Source: Oscillatoria sp. FACHB-1406 (GTDB lineage: Bacteria; Cyanobacteriota; Cyanobacteriia; Cyanobacteriales; Spirulinaceae). Taken from it: a stretch of 64,000 nt of DNA. The stretch lies in assembly GCF_014698145.1 (NCBI RefSeq), contig NZ_JACJSM010000004.1:208494-272493 (forward strand). Reading direction: 5' to 3'. The position numbers were made by a program, and so were the translations under genes. This document shows positions 44,081 to 54,073 of this stretch, piece after piece (the stretch's first letter is position 1; each line of letters opens with the position of its first letter). The notes beneath the pieces are model-generated. The model was not told where the DNA came from. It did no database searches and saw only the letters and a list, made by a program, of their open reading frames with translations.

Positions 44081-44476
44081 ATGACTATTCCTCTCTTGAG
44101 TTTATCCATCTTTATAATTTGGACGATGGTTTTAGCAATTCTGTTGATTGCAGCCAGACTTCGACATTTAAGTTCTGGCGGTTCGCCCGCCGACTTCGGC
44201 GATCCCACAGGCAATAAATTGTTGTGGCGTTTGCTGCGGGCGCAGGCAAACTGTGCGGAAAACTTGCCATTGTATGCTGGCGTTGTGCTTATTTTAGCAG
44301 TGCGGGGAGTCGCGACGGGCGCGATCGATGTTTTAGCGATTCTTTATATTACCTTTCGCCTGCTTCATTCCCTCTTTCATCTCTTCAACTTTAATCCCAA
44401 TTATCGCGTTGCTTGTTTGGGCGTTCAATTTCTCTGCCTATTAGGTTTACTCGCCTCAGCAACGATCTTCACTTAA
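44081..44476 (+). CDS. MAPEG family membrane protein
   Basis: 131 residues with four hydrophobic segments and the family pattern RAQANCAENLPLYAGVVLIL (E-N-x-P-L). MAPEG proteins include microsomal glutathione transferases; bacterial members act on glutathione conjugates or have unknown roles. A hairpin followed by T-residues lies about 55 bases after the stop. Confidence 0.9.
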   Translation: MTIPLLSLSIFIIWTMVLAILLIAARLRHLSSGGSPADFGDPTGNKLLWRLLRAQANCAENLPLYAGVVLILAVRGVATGAIDVLAILYITFRLLHSLFHLFNFNPNYRVACLGVQFLCLLGLLASATIFT

Positions 44477-44530
44477 AAAGCTTGATAAATCATCAAATAG
44501 AGTTCCGAAGGACGACGAAATTAAAACTTT

Positions 44531-44559
44531 AAAAGGCTTGCTTTAGCAAGCTTTTGGTT
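44531..44559 (+). terminator. putative rho-independent terminator of the MAPEG gene
   Basis: AAAAGGCTTGC-TTTA-GCAAGCTTTTGGTTTTT: a 6-7 bp G/C-containing stem followed by two T-runs. Confidence 0.7.
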
Positions 44560-44822
44560 TTTCGGAAATGTCTAGTATTTGAAGGTTCCACTTTCTACGC
44601 TGGTTCCGTGGGTGCAGAATGTTCAGAATGGAAGGACAGGGAATCTTATGGTTGTTTTAGCAGCGGGGGTTAAATAACATGAGCTACACTATAGTTAGAC
44701 CATCCAATGTCTAAGTCAACCGAGCTATTTACAATTTGAGTATTCGATAGTGTAATTTCATCATGAGTACCCTCGATAGAATCCTAGGAACGGCTTTGTA
44801 ACTGCCCTACGAACAGCAGCAT

Positions 44823-44990
44823 ATGCCGATCCAAATTCTGCAAAATCGTCATCACGAAAGTCGCCGTACAGAAATAGATACAGATACTCAGCAGACATTG
44901 ACTGACTCCCACTCGGACAAATTCCAGCGCCAATCAGCCGAAGAAGTTGTTGCAGTCTTGCGTCAGTATTTGCATGAACCAGAAGCATGA
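44823..44990 (+). CDS. candidate small ORF coupled to the AlbA_2 gene
   Basis: 55 codons starting MPIQILQNRHHESRR and ending SAEEVVAVLRQYLHEPEA. The stop overlaps the ATG at 44987 as ATGA, the usual mark of translational coupling. The C-terminal half is predicted helical and acidic. There is no clear ribosome binding site and I recognise no family, so it may be a chance frame. If real, it would be a partner of the Schlafen-like protein. The gap 44560-44822 holds nothing else recognised. Confidence 0.4.
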   Translation: MPIQILQNRHHESRRTEIDTDTQQTLTDSHSDKFQRQSAEEVVAVLRQYLHEPEA

Positions 44991-45940
44991 GATCGCTGGT
45001 TTTAACTCCCAAATTTAGACGCTTTTTACCGTTTATGAAAATTGATATTGAAAATTTTGACCTCACACAGCTTCCAGATGCAGAAGATGATTTTTTTGAA
45101 TTCAAATCAAGTAACACTCCACATAATGACATCAAGAAGAAACTAAGCTGTGCAGTATCAGGCTTTGCAAATTCTGGAGGCGGATGCTTCATTGTTGGTG
45201 TTGATGGTAACGGTAATGCTGATAATGGTTTGTCCTTAAAGATCGGAAAGCAAGATTTACGGGACTGGGCAGATCAAATTGTTAATCAAGTAGAGCCAGT
45301 TCCTAAATATGAAATTAAACTAATAAATGATTCGATGGGACGAGGAGTTATTCAAACAGATTCAGTCATTCTGCTTGTTATTATTCATGAAAGCTATGCT
45401 GGTCCACACATGGCTCCGGATAATCACTATTACATTCGAGCGGGTGCTCACACAGTCAAAGCCAAACATTTTATTGTTGAGGCGATCTGGGCTAAAAGGC
45501 ATTTTTCTAAACCGCGATTAACCCACTTATTTAGACTTAAACCTGAAGAAGAGCAAGCTATTCAACTCGGAATTATTGCGCTTACAGATGCTCCAGCTAT
45601 CGAGGTTAAGATTAATATTTCGCCTTTGCCTCAAATGATTAGCCATTGTGAAAGCCTATTTCCCCTCCAGGTCTCCGTTATCGATCGGAATAACCCATTC
45701 TTCTTCGATGTATCAACTTACGATCGAGCGAAAGAGCCTTTTGGAAAGGAGCTACATCTTAAAGTAGAGTATTGCGATCTTGCTGGAAACCCTTACATCT
45801 ATGAAACTAAGGTTGAGGTTTCTGGATCGATTTCGCCCATTACCATTGGAAATGATAATCCAGCAAAAATAGTTAGAGCACTTGAAGCAATCAACAAAGC
45901 TCTTTTACAACTAACAAAGTTCACGCAAAAATTCTGCTAA
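44987..45940 (+). CDS. Schlafen AlbA_2 (AAA_4) domain protein
   Basis: 317 residues, or 301 if ATG at 45035 is used. Residues about 30-170 are the divergent AlbA_2/Schlafen core: DDFFEFKSSNTPHNDIKKKL, AVSGFANSGGGCFIVGVDGN, then the YYIRAGAHTVKA segment. Eukaryotic Schlafens cleave tRNA through this core; bacterial members occur in defence islands and regulators. The C-terminal half (about 190-317) is a beta-rich region of unknown kind (EVKINISPLPQM, LHLKVEYCDLAGNPYIYETK). The gene is clearly more AT-rich than its neighbours and lacks HIP1 octamers, suggesting transfer. Confidence 0.85.
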   Translation: MRSLVLTPKFRRFLPFMKIDIENFDLTQLPDAEDDFFEFKSSNTPHNDIKKKLSCAVSGFANSGGGCFIVGVDGNGNADNGLSLKIGKQDLRDWADQIVNQVEPVPKYEIKLINDSMGRGVIQTDSVILLVIIHESYAGPHMAPDNHYYIRAGAHTVKAKHFIVEAIWAKRHFSKPRLTHLFRLKPEEEQAIQLGIIALTDAPAIEVKINISPLPQMISHCESLFPLQVSVIDRNNPFFFDVSTYDRAKEPFGKELHLKVEYCDLAGNPYIYETKVEVSGSISPITIGNDNPAKIVRALEAINKALLQLTKFTQKFC

Positions 45941-46359
45941 GTCCAGTTTTGTGTTATCTCAACTATCAGAAAATATATTTGTATATATTAGAAAATTTGA
46001 TTCCTGAGCTTTCAACAAATATGAGAAATAATTTACGGGCTTATTTGTTTGCCCGTGAGTTCATTATTAGGACAAAAGATGCAGTTTACAATGAGAACCC
46101 AAATTATCTAATTCTTCAGTATTATTTTTAAGCTCATTTTTTGCTGAGCAGTAAGCTAAGAATCCTAGAAAATTATGCGTTAATTTATAAAATCACATAC
46201 AACAATACAAGGTTAGTGAAGCACTCATTGTGTACTTTTATGACTGCTCAAATCTGCCCAAATGATAAATTAATCAAGTATTGAATACTTTTTTGGTGCA
46301 ACTGAGAATTAAAAGTTAGAATAGAATGTAAAGTCTTTGTACTAAAAAATGGTTGTGCG
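45941..46359. other. AT-rich intergenic region, no gene supported
   Basis: 419 bases of low GC. A 60-codon frame at 45949-46131 has no ribosome binding site and no family resemblance. A weak inverted repeat ACGGGC...GCCCGT (about 46034-46055) could mark a transcription end of the Schlafen-like gene. Confidence 0.5.
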
Positions 46360-46614
46360 ATGGCAATAGTTGTTACTCTTAGCCCTGAGTTAGAAGCGTT
46401 ACTGCTTGACAAAGCTGTTCGGCGAGGTCAAGACGTGAGCTTTGTTGCGTCTGAATTGTTAGCCAGTGTCTTAGAGTGGGAAGAGCAGGATTCAGAAGAG
46501 GCTATCAAGGGTATTCAGCAAGGATTAGACGATTTTGAGTCAGGGCAATTCCGGTCTTTTCAAGATTTTGCTCGAGAGCAACGCAGCAAATACAATCTGC
46601 CAACCGACTCATGA
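46360..46614 (+). CDS. ParD-like antitoxin
   Basis: 84 residues with a short beta-strand and two helices at the N-terminus (IVVTLSPELEALLLDKAVRRGQ, SFVASELLASVLEW) followed by an acidic tail (GIQQGLDDFESGQFRSFQDF), the arrangement of ribbon-helix-helix or ParD-type antitoxins. Its stop codon overlaps the ATG of the toxin gene (ATGA). Confidence 0.85.
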   Translation: MAIVVTLSPELEALLLDKAVRRGQDVSFVASELLASVLEWEEQDSEEAIKGIQQGLDDFESGQFRSFQDFAREQRSKYNLPTDS

Positions 46615-46958
46615 AGTATCGCGTCGAAATCTCAAGCGTTGCAGAGACTGAAGCAGATGGTGCATTTCTAAGATTGTCCCAAGTTACCTCTCCTGCAAAG
46701 GCAAGCCAATGGTATTCAGGGCTATTACAGGCAATCGAGTCTTTGTCTCAGATGCCTAAACGCTGTCCATTAGCGCGAGAGGATGAGTATTTTAGCCAAG
46801 AGATTCGCCAGTTACTTTATGGGCGGGGGCGTAACTCATACCGAATCCTTTTTACTGTTTTGGAGGGGCAAAACACGTTAACGGTTCGCATTCTCCACAT
46901 TCGTCACGCATCACAGCAAACGATTGGTGAAGACCCTGAAGAAGCTGACGCAACATAA
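46611..46958 (+). CDS. ParE/RelE-superfamily toxin
   Basis: 115 residues: N-terminal strand YRVEISSVAETEADGAFLRL, helical hairpin SQWYSGLLQAIESLSQMPKRCPLA, then RQLLYGRGRNSYRILFTV and LTVRILHIRHASQQTIG, matching ParE/RelE toxins that act on gyrase or ribosome-bound mRNA. Four-base overlap with the antitoxin gene. The stop codon lies inside an attC-like inverted repeat. Confidence 0.9.
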   Translation: MKYRVEISSVAETEADGAFLRLSQVTSPAKASQWYSGLLQAIESLSQMPKRCPLAREDEYFSQEIRQLLYGRGRNSYRILFTVLEGQNTLTVRILHIRHASQQTIGEDPEEADAT

Positions 46959-47039
46959 CAATCCGGTTGGAGCGGACTGACAAGAGAGCTTGGTTGGGTT
47001 GCAAAGGCTACTAGCAGCCGCTGCACTTCACCGTTATAC
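46953..47039. other. attC-like recombination site after the ParDE module
   Basis: Outer boxes ACATAAC and GTTATAC and inner boxes AGCGGACTG and CAGCCGCT form an imperfect palindrome of 87 bases with unpaired central sequence, the layout of integron attC sites (TAACAA...GGACTG / CAGCC...GTTA). It begins at the toxin stop codon as expected for a gene cassette. The box sequences deviate from strict consensus and no integrase is in the window. Confidence 0.5.
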
Positions 47040-47127
47040 AGCTAAATTTTGGGCGGGGTGCAGTGCAAACCTCACTAGACAATCTCCGGAAATTTGAAAT
47101 CTAGTCCTACAGACTTTGATAAAGCGC

Positions 47128-48132
47128 TTAATCGCCGAGGTGAATTTTGGGAACATCCACGAAATTTGCTTGGAACCACGCGACGGCATCCTGAAGCGCG
47201 ATATTAATATCTGACTGCGGCAAATCGAGTTCTCGTACTGCTTTAGACGCATCATAATACATCAATTGCGATGACATTCGCGCGCCGTCGAAGGGAACTG
47301 AGGGCGTTTTTCCCAAACGGGCGAGGAGCGTTTCATCTACCCACGCAACGGCAACGGGAAGCCACGCTGGAACTCGAGTTTCGGGGGCAGGAATGCCAGT
47401 AATTTGAGACAGGCGATCGAGTAGAGATTTGAGGGTAAGATTTTGATTGCCGAGGATGTAGCGATCGCCCGTTTTCCCTTTTTCCAATGCTAAAATATGT
47501 CCCCGCGCTACATCTCTAACGTCAATAAAGTTTAAGCCTGTATTGACATAGGCGGGCATTTTATGCGTCAGAAAGCGGACGATAATTTCTCCGGTGGGTG
47601 TCGGTTTAATATCCCAAGGGCCGATGGGCGTACTCGGATTGACGATGACAATATCTTGCCCTAATTCGATCGCAGCGCGCGCTTCTCGTTCGGCGTAGTA
47701 TTTCGATTTTTTGTAATCGCCGATCAGTTTTTCTGGCGGACTTTGATAGGTTTCATCGACCGGAATTCCGTCTTTTCCGACACCAATCGCAGCAACCGAA
47801 CTGGTATAAACGACGCGATCGATTCCCGATGAGCGAGCGGCAGCAAGGATGTTGCGCGTTCCCAAAACGTTGCAGCGGTAAAGCGCTTCTTTGTCCGCTT
47901 GCCAAAGGGAATAATGGGCGGCAACGTGGAAAAGGACTTGACATCCTTGCATTAAACGAGGCAATTCCGGATCGTTGAGATCGCCTTTAACAATTTCGAC
48001 TTCTAAATTTTGGAGGTTATTTAAAGGACTGCTAGGACGAACCAATGCTTTTACGTCGTAGCCCGATTGTAAGAGCGATCGCACTACATTCGCCCCCACA
48101 AAGCCGGTTCCTCCAGTTACAAATGCGCGCAT
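47128..48132 (-). CDS. hpnA: hopanoid-associated sugar epimerase HpnA (extended SDR)
   Basis: 334 residues. Rossmann motif TGGTGFVGANVVRSLL at the N-terminus, catalytic Ser region VVYTSSVAAIGVG, Y-x3-K in YKKSKYYAE, and NPSTPIGPWDIKPTPTGEI, features of the HpnA group often found with squalene-hopene cyclase genes. No other hopanoid gene is in the window, so the assignment rests on sequence pattern. Confidence 0.87.
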   Translation of the reverse strand: MRAFVTGGTGFVGANVVRSLLQSGYDVKALVRPSSPLNNLQNLEVEIVKGDLNDPELPRLMQGCQVLFHVAAHYSLWQADKEALYRCNVLGTRNILAAARSSGIDRVVYTSSVAAIGVGKDGIPVDETYQSPPEKLIGDYKKSKYYAEREARAAIELGQDIVIVNPSTPIGPWDIKPTPTGEIIVRFLTHKMPAYVNTGLNFIDVRDVARGHILALEKGKTGDRYILGNQNLTLKSLLDRLSQITGIPAPETRVPAWLPVAVAWVDETLLARLGKTPSVPFDGARMSSQLMYYDASKAVRELDLPQSDINIALQDAVAWFQANFVDVPKIHLGD

Positions 48133-48212
48133 GACCGTAAAACTATAAGTCTAGCGCCTAGGCGATGCCATATTGCTGGCATTATCAGCTTGAAAATTGA
48201 GGCTGCCCCAAG

Positions 48213-48461
48213 TTAACAATAGAACTGACTTCTATGTAAGCGGACTTCACCGGAATCGGGTACCCAAGCCACCCAAGTATCGGCGGACTCTTGGCAAAGG
48301 AGTTTAGCTTCGTCGAAACCGTATTCGTTGAGTGGCTGAAGTAATTTTACCCAAGCATCGCGGTTGTAAGTCATATGACAGACGGGATTCCAGCCGGACG
48401 CGATCGCTTTTTCTAAGGCAGTGGCGGACAGAGAATTAGAATCGATGGTGGAAAAGGGCAT
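48213..48461 (-). CDS. small conserved protein of unknown function
   Basis: 82 residues from ATG at 48461 (preceded by GGAG at 7 bases): MPFSTIDSNSLSATALEK, then SGWNPVCHMTYNRDAWVKLLQ, LCQESADTWVAWVPDSGEVRL. Rich in Trp, with two internal Cys. The open frame runs 47 codons further upstream without a good start. I do not recognise a family. The gap 48462-48801 contains no gene or RNA that I can name. Confidence 0.8.
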   Translation of the reverse strand: MPFSTIDSNSLSATALEKAIASGWNPVCHMTYNRDAWVKLLQPLNEYGFDEAKLLCQESADTWVAWVPDSGEVRLHRSQFYC

Positions 48462-48720
48462 AAGTTTTCTCCGTTGTATAACGATCGATACTGGCTCGAA
48501 ATGCTTCTTACCGCCAGCGCTCGAAACAAGAGCAAAATATTTTCTGTATCTATTTTTACAAAATACAGCGAGATTGGAGCTATTGTTTGGATAAATTAAC
48601 AAATCGCGATCGCGGCACTCAGGTAATTGCGTTTAGCGCGCTGCCAAGACAACTCCCACCGCAACAGCTTCCTGTTCTCGCTCGTCCCGCTAGAATAAAA
48701 AATTAAGACCCAAAACTTAA

Positions 48721-49143
<423 letters not shown>

Positions 49144-49161
49144 GCTAGAATCAATCTTTTC

Positions 49162-49758
49162 ATGATTTACACTCCTCCCCTCGCTCGTTTAATCGAACAG
49201 TTACAAAAACTCCCGGGCGTTGGACCCAAAACTGCCCAACGCTTGGCGCTTCATATTCTCAAGCGTTCGGAGGACGAGGTACAAGCGCTCGCTCGAGCGC
49301 TTGTCGAAGCGAAGAAGCAAGTTGGATTGTGTAAAATTTGCTTTCACCTATCGTCAGAACCGACCTGCGAGATTTGCCGCAATACAAACCGCGATCGCGC
49401 TACAATCTGCGTTGTTTCCGATTCTCGCGACATTATCGCCCTGGAAAAAACGCGCGAATATCAAGGGTTATACCACGTTCTCGGTGGCGTGATTTCGCCG
49501 ATGGATGGCATCGGTCCCGACCAACTTTATATCCCCCAACTAATCCGCCGCGCCAGTCAACCGGATGTCAACGAAGTTATTATTGCAATCAGTCCGAGTG
49601 TAGAAGGCGAAACAACCACGCTTTATCTCGGTCAACTCCTCAAACCTTTCACGAAAGTTACCCGCATTGCTTTTGGGCTGCCGATGGGTGGCGATTTGGA
49701 ATATGCGGACGAAGTGACGCTAGCGCGTGCTTTAGAGGGGCGGCGCGAGTTGGACTAG
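49162..49758 (+). CDS. recR: recombination mediator protein RecR
   Basis: 198 residues, normal length. Helix-hairpin-helix [20 protein letters not shown], zinc site [16 protein letters not shown], Toprim domain [18 protein letters not shown] with [19 protein letters not shown]. With RecF/RecO it loads RecA at gaps. Confidence 0.97.
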   Translation: MIYTPPLARLIEQLQKLPGVGPKTAQRLALHILKRSEDEVQALARALVEAKKQVGLCKICFHLSSEPTCEICRNTNRDRATICVVSDSRDIIALEKTREYQGLYHVLGGVISPMDGIGPDQLYIPQLIRRASQPDVNEVIIAISPSVEGETTTLYLGQLLKPFTKVTRIAFGLPMGGDLEYADEVTLARALEGRRELD

Positions 49759-49829
49759 GTAGGGCTTTTGTGAATAATTGACAATTTGAATAATTGACAT
49801 TTGTCAAGATTTAGCGTGAGATTGGCATT

Positions 49830-50660
49830 CTAAACAATTTGATTTTGAATGGCTTTCGCTAAGCGAACGTGCAAGCTATGGCTGGCTTTGTAAGCGAGAA
49901 AGTGCGCTCTGGGGAAGGTTCCGAGCAAGCTGAGATCGCCGACTAAATCTAAGAGTTTGTGGCGGGCGGGTTCGTTCTCGAAGCGCAGGGGAGGATTAAG
50001 CCAACCGTTGCGATTGCACACTAACGCATTATCCAAACTGCCGCCTTTAATCAATCCGAGTTCGCGCAACCGCTCGATTTGATCGGCAAAACCAAAAGTA
50101 CGGGCGGGAGCGATCGCCGAAGCAAAGGGTTCGCGGTTGGGATACCACGTTGCCCACTGTTGCGCGATCGCCGGATATTGAGCAAAATCGATGCCGTAAG
50201 TAAAACACAACTCCGAGGAAGGAACCGCTGTCACAAACGCATCGCCCTCAACAACAGTAATGGGCGATGTTAGGACTCGGGGTTCCGGCTCCTCGACACT
50301 ATCCGATCTTAAGCCAGCGCGCGCGATCGCCTCCGTCCATTCTCGCGCCGAACCATCTAATAACGGCACTTCTGGGCCGTCAATTTCAATTCTGGCATTA
50401 TCCACGCCACTCGCCGCCAAAGCCGCCAACAAATGTTCAACCGTGCGAACCGTTGCTCCTTCCTGCTGCAACTCCGTCGAAAGCATCGTTTCGCCCGCCG
50501 CACTCGCTAGCGCCGGAATTTGCGGTTCTCCCGACAAATCCACCCGCACGAAATAACGACCTTCTCCGGCTGCTGCGGGTAGCACGCGCACCCGAGTTTG
50601 CGCTCCCGAATGCAGGCCCACGCCCATTCGTTCACAAGGTTCCTTTAATGTCTGCTGCAT
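49830..50660 (-). CDS. lpxC: UDP-3-O-acyl-N-acetylglucosamine deacetylase
   Basis: Zinc enzyme committing lipid A synthesis. 276 residues from ATG at 50660; a GTG two codons earlier is possible. Motifs: GVGLHSG near the N-terminus, first zinc His in [55 protein letters not shown], zinc His/Asp in [11 protein letters not shown], catalytic His in [11 protein letters not shown]. Downstream of bamA on the same strand with 117 bases between, a common cyanobacterial order. Confidence 0.96.
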   Translation of the reverse strand: MQQTLKEPCERMGVGLHSGAQTRVRVLPAAAGEGRYFVRVDLSGEPQIPALASAAGETMLSTELQQEGATVRTVEHLLAALAASGVDNARIEIDGPEVPLLDGSAREWTEAIARAGLRSDSVEEPEPRVLTSPITVVEGDAFVTAVPSSELCFTYGIDFAQYPAIAQQWATWYPNREPFASAIAPARTFGFADQIERLRELGLIKGGSLDNALVCNRNGWLNPPLRFENEPARHKLLDLVGDLSLLGTFPRAHFLAYKASHSLHVRLAKAIQNQIV

Positions 50661-50777
50661 CCTCACCTAACAATTTATTCAAAGTTGGTCAGCACTTTAT
50701 TATCTGCACCAGAATCATCAAAAAGTAGCGGATAGTGGACAGTTTGAAAGCTGCTATCCACTATCCGCGATTCACGA

Positions 50778-53279
50778 TTAGAACCGTTCCCCAATCCCAA
50801 AGTGGAAGCGACTGCCCCCATCGATATTGAAACCGTAATCGATACGAATCGGACCTAGAGGAGATTGAACGCGCACGCCCAAGCCATAACCCAAACCATC
50901 GCCCGGTTTATTGCGAATCACTGCCGGTTTTCCAGGAACATCGCTTCCTGTTCCTAAATCCGTCCCGTAATCTACAAAGAGCGCCCCACCAATCCCAAAC
51001 CGGCTGATCGCAAATAAGGGAAAGCGATATTCCGCCGTAAACTGAAGGTAAGAACGACCGCTGCCAACTCCGCCTTCTGTATAACCGCGCACGGAATTAG
51101 CACCGCCGATCGCGAACGCCTCGTAGGGCGGTAAATCCCCAAAGATCGTTCCGCCTTGAATATTAAACGCTAGCGCTTCCGGTCCGGGGGTAAAATTCGT
51201 GAACTCCACCGGAATATAATAGCTGTAACTCCCTCGCAGTCGGCTCATCAAAATATTCCCCGAACCGACTGGAATGGTTTGATCCATTGCCAAGCGCAAC
51301 AGCGAACCGCTCGTCGGTTGGAAGGGATTATTCCGCAAATCTTGCGACGCACCGAAGTGGAGTGCCAGCATTTGGTCTTTGCCGCTGTCGCTGAAAGAAA
51401 GGAGATTGCCCAACTCATCTCGCGGGCTGCGATCTCCTCGGCTATCTTCTACTGAAACACCTTGAAAATCTAAGCCAGCCGACACATACCACGGCGATTG
51501 TTCAAAAGGACTTCCTCCCAAAGGCTGCCCGAAAGTAATCCCGCCGCCCGTGCGCACAATCCGGGGGCGATCGCCATTGGGCAGGCGGATATCGGGATTT
51601 CCTTCATCAAAAATCAATGAGATCGACCGGCGGCGGAAGGCATTAACTGTATAAGACAAGCGATTCGGATGAGTAGCAATCCAAGGATCGGTGAAACTGA
51701 GATCGAATAAAAATTCTCGCGTCCCGAGTTGCGCTTCTGCTGAGAAGGTTTGGTTGTTACCGCCGACATTTTTCTGTTGGTAACTCGCCGTTCCGAAGAA
51801 ACCGCTAGCAGAACTAATCCCCGCCCCCGCTGCCACCGAACCCGTACTCGCTTCGTTGACATCGACATTCACAATAACTTTCGACGGATCGCTTCCCGGC
51901 GAGAAGGAAAACTTCACGTCGTCAAAAATCCCCAAGCCAAAAACGCGCTCTAAATCTCGCTGGGCGGTTTGGCGGTTGAAGACATCACCGGGTTTGAGTT
52001 CGATTTCCCGCGTAACGATGAAGGGGCGAGTTACGCCGTCCACGGGTTCGTTCTCGTCATTAAAAAATCTGACGCGAATGTCTTCAATGTTCCCTTCGGC
52101 GACAACAAGCGTTACAGTTCCATCTCGTCCGACTTCCGGCGCGCCCACGACTTGGGCTAAATCGTAGCCCTGCTCTTTGTACCAGTCGTTCAAGCGCAGA
52201 ATTCCCGCTTGGAAGCGGCGCAGATTGAGAATTTTACCGTATTGATTTTGAAAGATTTCGTCAACTTTTTCTTGGGGAAGAACGCCCTCACCTTCGCGCT
52301 GGGGAATTGTTTGAATGACAACGCGGTTGAGAATGGGATTGGGTTCGACCTTGAAGGTAATGCGCACGCCCAAGGGGGTATCTTCGGGCAGGACGGTTAC
52401 GTTAGAGAAGTAGCCCGTAGCGAAGATTTGGTTGACATCTTCTTGGAGGATGGTGCGCGTCGTCGGTCGTCCGGCGCGAGTGCTAATCACCCGGTAAATC
52501 TCGTTGAGGAGTTCGGGATCTTGGGTTCCGTCGATCGCGAGTTCGGCGACGAGGACTTGAGGATCGGGGGCTGGTGCTGCTTGCGTTCCAGAAGGTGCGG
52601 GTGCGGGCAATGTTGGCGGCGTTGCTTGCGTTCCAGAAGGTGCGGGTGCGGATGGCGTAGATGGCGTTCTGGAAGGAACGGGTAACGAAGGGGGCGTTGA
52701 GTCTTCCAACCGCTCGGGCTGCTGTTCGGTTTCCGGGGGGGCAGGCTGTCCGGGGAGTGGTGTTTGGACGAGTTGGGGTCTATGTTTTTCGAGGCTGGGG
52801 ATGGTGCGAACGGCGACGCTTTCGCTTTCTGCATTGGGCGTAATGGAGGGGCCATTAATTGCCAAAGACTCAACCACCGCAGCGGGATGACTCGCGACTA
52901 AGATCTCGTTAACGTCATTATTGCTACTGGCTTCGGGGATTGAGAGAGGAACAGCAGCATCATTCGGTGTTGCAGTTGGGGCGTTGGTTGCTGTCGGGCT
53001 AACACCGATCGCTGTTTCTGTCTCGGCTGGAAGGTTTGAAGGAATATTAGCCGCTGGGAGAGCCGACTCGATCGCTTTTTTCGTTTTTAATAATGAAGGC
53101 GTTTGGCTGCCTTCATCCGGCAGTTCCCACTGTTCTCTTGGCTGTTCTCCTGGCGAGGTTAAAGAATTCGCACGGACTGTCCCCGCTCCCCCGAAGGTCA
53201 GACAGGACAGCAGGATTGTTGCGATCGCAATCCGTAATCGCAGATTTCTGATTTCGTTTAGCACGTCCACACACCACAC
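50778..53279 (-). CDS. bamA: outer-membrane assembly factor BamA (cyanobacterial Omp85)
   Basis: 833 residues. Signal-like N-terminus (LRLRIAIATILLSCLTFGG, ending VRANS), about 200 residues of Pro/Ala/Thr-rich linker, three POTRA domains (about 245-480; VLVAELAIDGTQDPELLNEIY, RTILQEDVNQIFATGYFSNV, RRFQAGILRLNDWYKEQGYD, REIELKPGDVFNRQTAQRDL), and a 16-strand barrel with the conserved AIGGANSVRGY of strand L6, ending in Phe. No ATG is available near the start; GTG at 53279 is chosen, with further GTGs nearby. The linker repeats APAPSGTQA-type units at 52574-52663. Confidence 0.95.
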   Translation of the reverse strand: MWCVDVLNEIRNLRLRIAIATILLSCLTFGGAGTVRANSLTSPGEQPREQWELPDEGSQTPSLLKTKKAIESALPAANIPSNLPAETETAIGVSPTATNAPTATPNDAAVPLSIPEASSNNDVNEILVASHPAAVVESLAINGPSITPNAESESVAVRTIPSLEKHRPQLVQTPLPGQPAPPETEQQPERLEDSTPPSLPVPSRTPSTPSAPAPSGTQATPPTLPAPAPSGTQAAPAPDPQVLVAELAIDGTQDPELLNEIYRVISTRAGRPTTRTILQEDVNQIFATGYFSNVTVLPEDTPLGVRITFKVEPNPILNRVVIQTIPQREGEGVLPQEKVDEIFQNQYGKILNLRRFQAGILRLNDWYKEQGYDLAQVVGAPEVGRDGTVTLVVAEGNIEDIRVRFFNDENEPVDGVTRPFIVTREIELKPGDVFNRQTAQRDLERVFGLGIFDDVKFSFSPGSDPSKVIVNVDVNEASTGSVAAGAGISSASGFFGTASYQQKNVGGNNQTFSAEAQLGTREFLFDLSFTDPWIATHPNRLSYTVNAFRRRSISLIFDEGNPDIRLPNGDRPRIVRTGGGITFGQPLGGSPFEQSPWYVSAGLDFQGVSVEDSRGDRSPRDELGNLLSFSDSGKDQMLALHFGASQDLRNNPFQPTSGSLLRLAMDQTIPVGSGNILMSRLRGSYSYYIPVEFTNFTPGPEALAFNIQGGTIFGDLPPYEAFAIGGANSVRGYTEGGVGSGRSYLQFTAEYRFPLFAISRFGIGGALFVDYGTDLGTGSDVPGKPAVIRNKPGDGLGYGLGVRVQSPLGPIRIDYGFNIDGGSRFHFGIGERF

Positions 53280-53305
53280 TCACTCAATCAATCAATACTG
53301 TGTAC

Positions 53306-54073
53306 TTATCGGTCATTTGTCGAGGGCAGTTGTGTCATCTGGTTTTGTGTCATAACCGTCTCGACCCGCTGAAGAACTTGCTGGTATGCTGTCTCGATTT
53401 GACCGAGATCGCGACGAAATCGATCTTTATCCATAACCTTTGCTTCGGGATCGGTTTCGGCACTATCCCAAAGCCGACAAGTATCCGGGCTGATTTCGTC
53501 GGCAAGTCGAAGTTGGCCTTCGCGATCGAATCCAAACTCCAGTTTGAAGTCTACCAGGGTAATTCCACCTGCTGCAAAGAATTTTTGCAAATGCCCATCG
53601 ATTTCTAGGGCTAATGCTTTGAGGCGATCGAGTTGTTCCGACGTTACAATCTCCAGTAACAGGATGCGATCGCGCGTTAGCAGCGGATCGCCTAACTCAT
53701 CATTTTTTAGATAAAATTCCACCAACGGCTGCGCCAAAATTTGTCCTTCCGGCAATCCTGTTTGCCTGCACAAACTTCCCGCAGCAATGTTACGGACAAC
53801 CACCTCTAATGGTACGATCTCCACAGCGCGAATCCGCATTTGGTTGCTCGCCGGACAGTCTAGGTAATGTGTGGGAATGCCTTTGGCTTCGAGGTCTTGA
53901 AATAATACTGCCGACACCCGACAGTTAATTTCGCCCTTTCCCTGAATTTGACCGCGCTTCTGTGCGTTAAAGGCAGTCGCATCATCTTTATAATGTGCCA
54001 AAAAGATGTTGGGGTCGTCGGTCGGATAGATAATTTTGGCTTTGCCTTCGTAAAGTTTTTCGGGTTGGGACAC
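53306..54073 (-). CDS. purC: phosphoribosylaminoimidazole-succinocarboxamide synthase
   Basis: SAICAR synthetase of purine synthesis; joins CAIR and aspartate with ATP. 255 residues. GTG start at 54073. Motifs: KLYEGKAKIIYPTDDP, FKDDATAFNAQKRG-type stretch, VVVRNIAAGSLCRQTGLPEG, ITLVDFKLEFGFD and LADEISPDTCRLWD. Ends 26 bases before the bamA start on the same strand, so purC-bamA-lpxC may be one unit. Confidence 0.97.
   Translation of the reverse strand: MSQPEKLYEGKAKIIYPTDDPNIFLAHYKDDATAFNAQKRGQIQGKGEINCRVSAVLFQDLEAKGIPTHYLDCPASNQMRIRAVEIVPLEVVVRNIAAGSLCRQTGLPEGQILAQPLVEFYLKNDELGDPLLTRDRILLLEIVTSEQLDRLKALALEIDGHLQKFFAAGGITLVDFKLEFGFDREGQLRLADEISPDTCRLWDSAETDPEAKVMDKDRFRRDLGQIETAYQQVLQRVETVMTQNQMTQLPSTNDR

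Noticed and set aside
52209..52685. 158-codon frame antisense to bamA
   Set aside because: Lies opposite conserved POTRA codons and reads the Pro/Ala repeats in reverse; no independent support.
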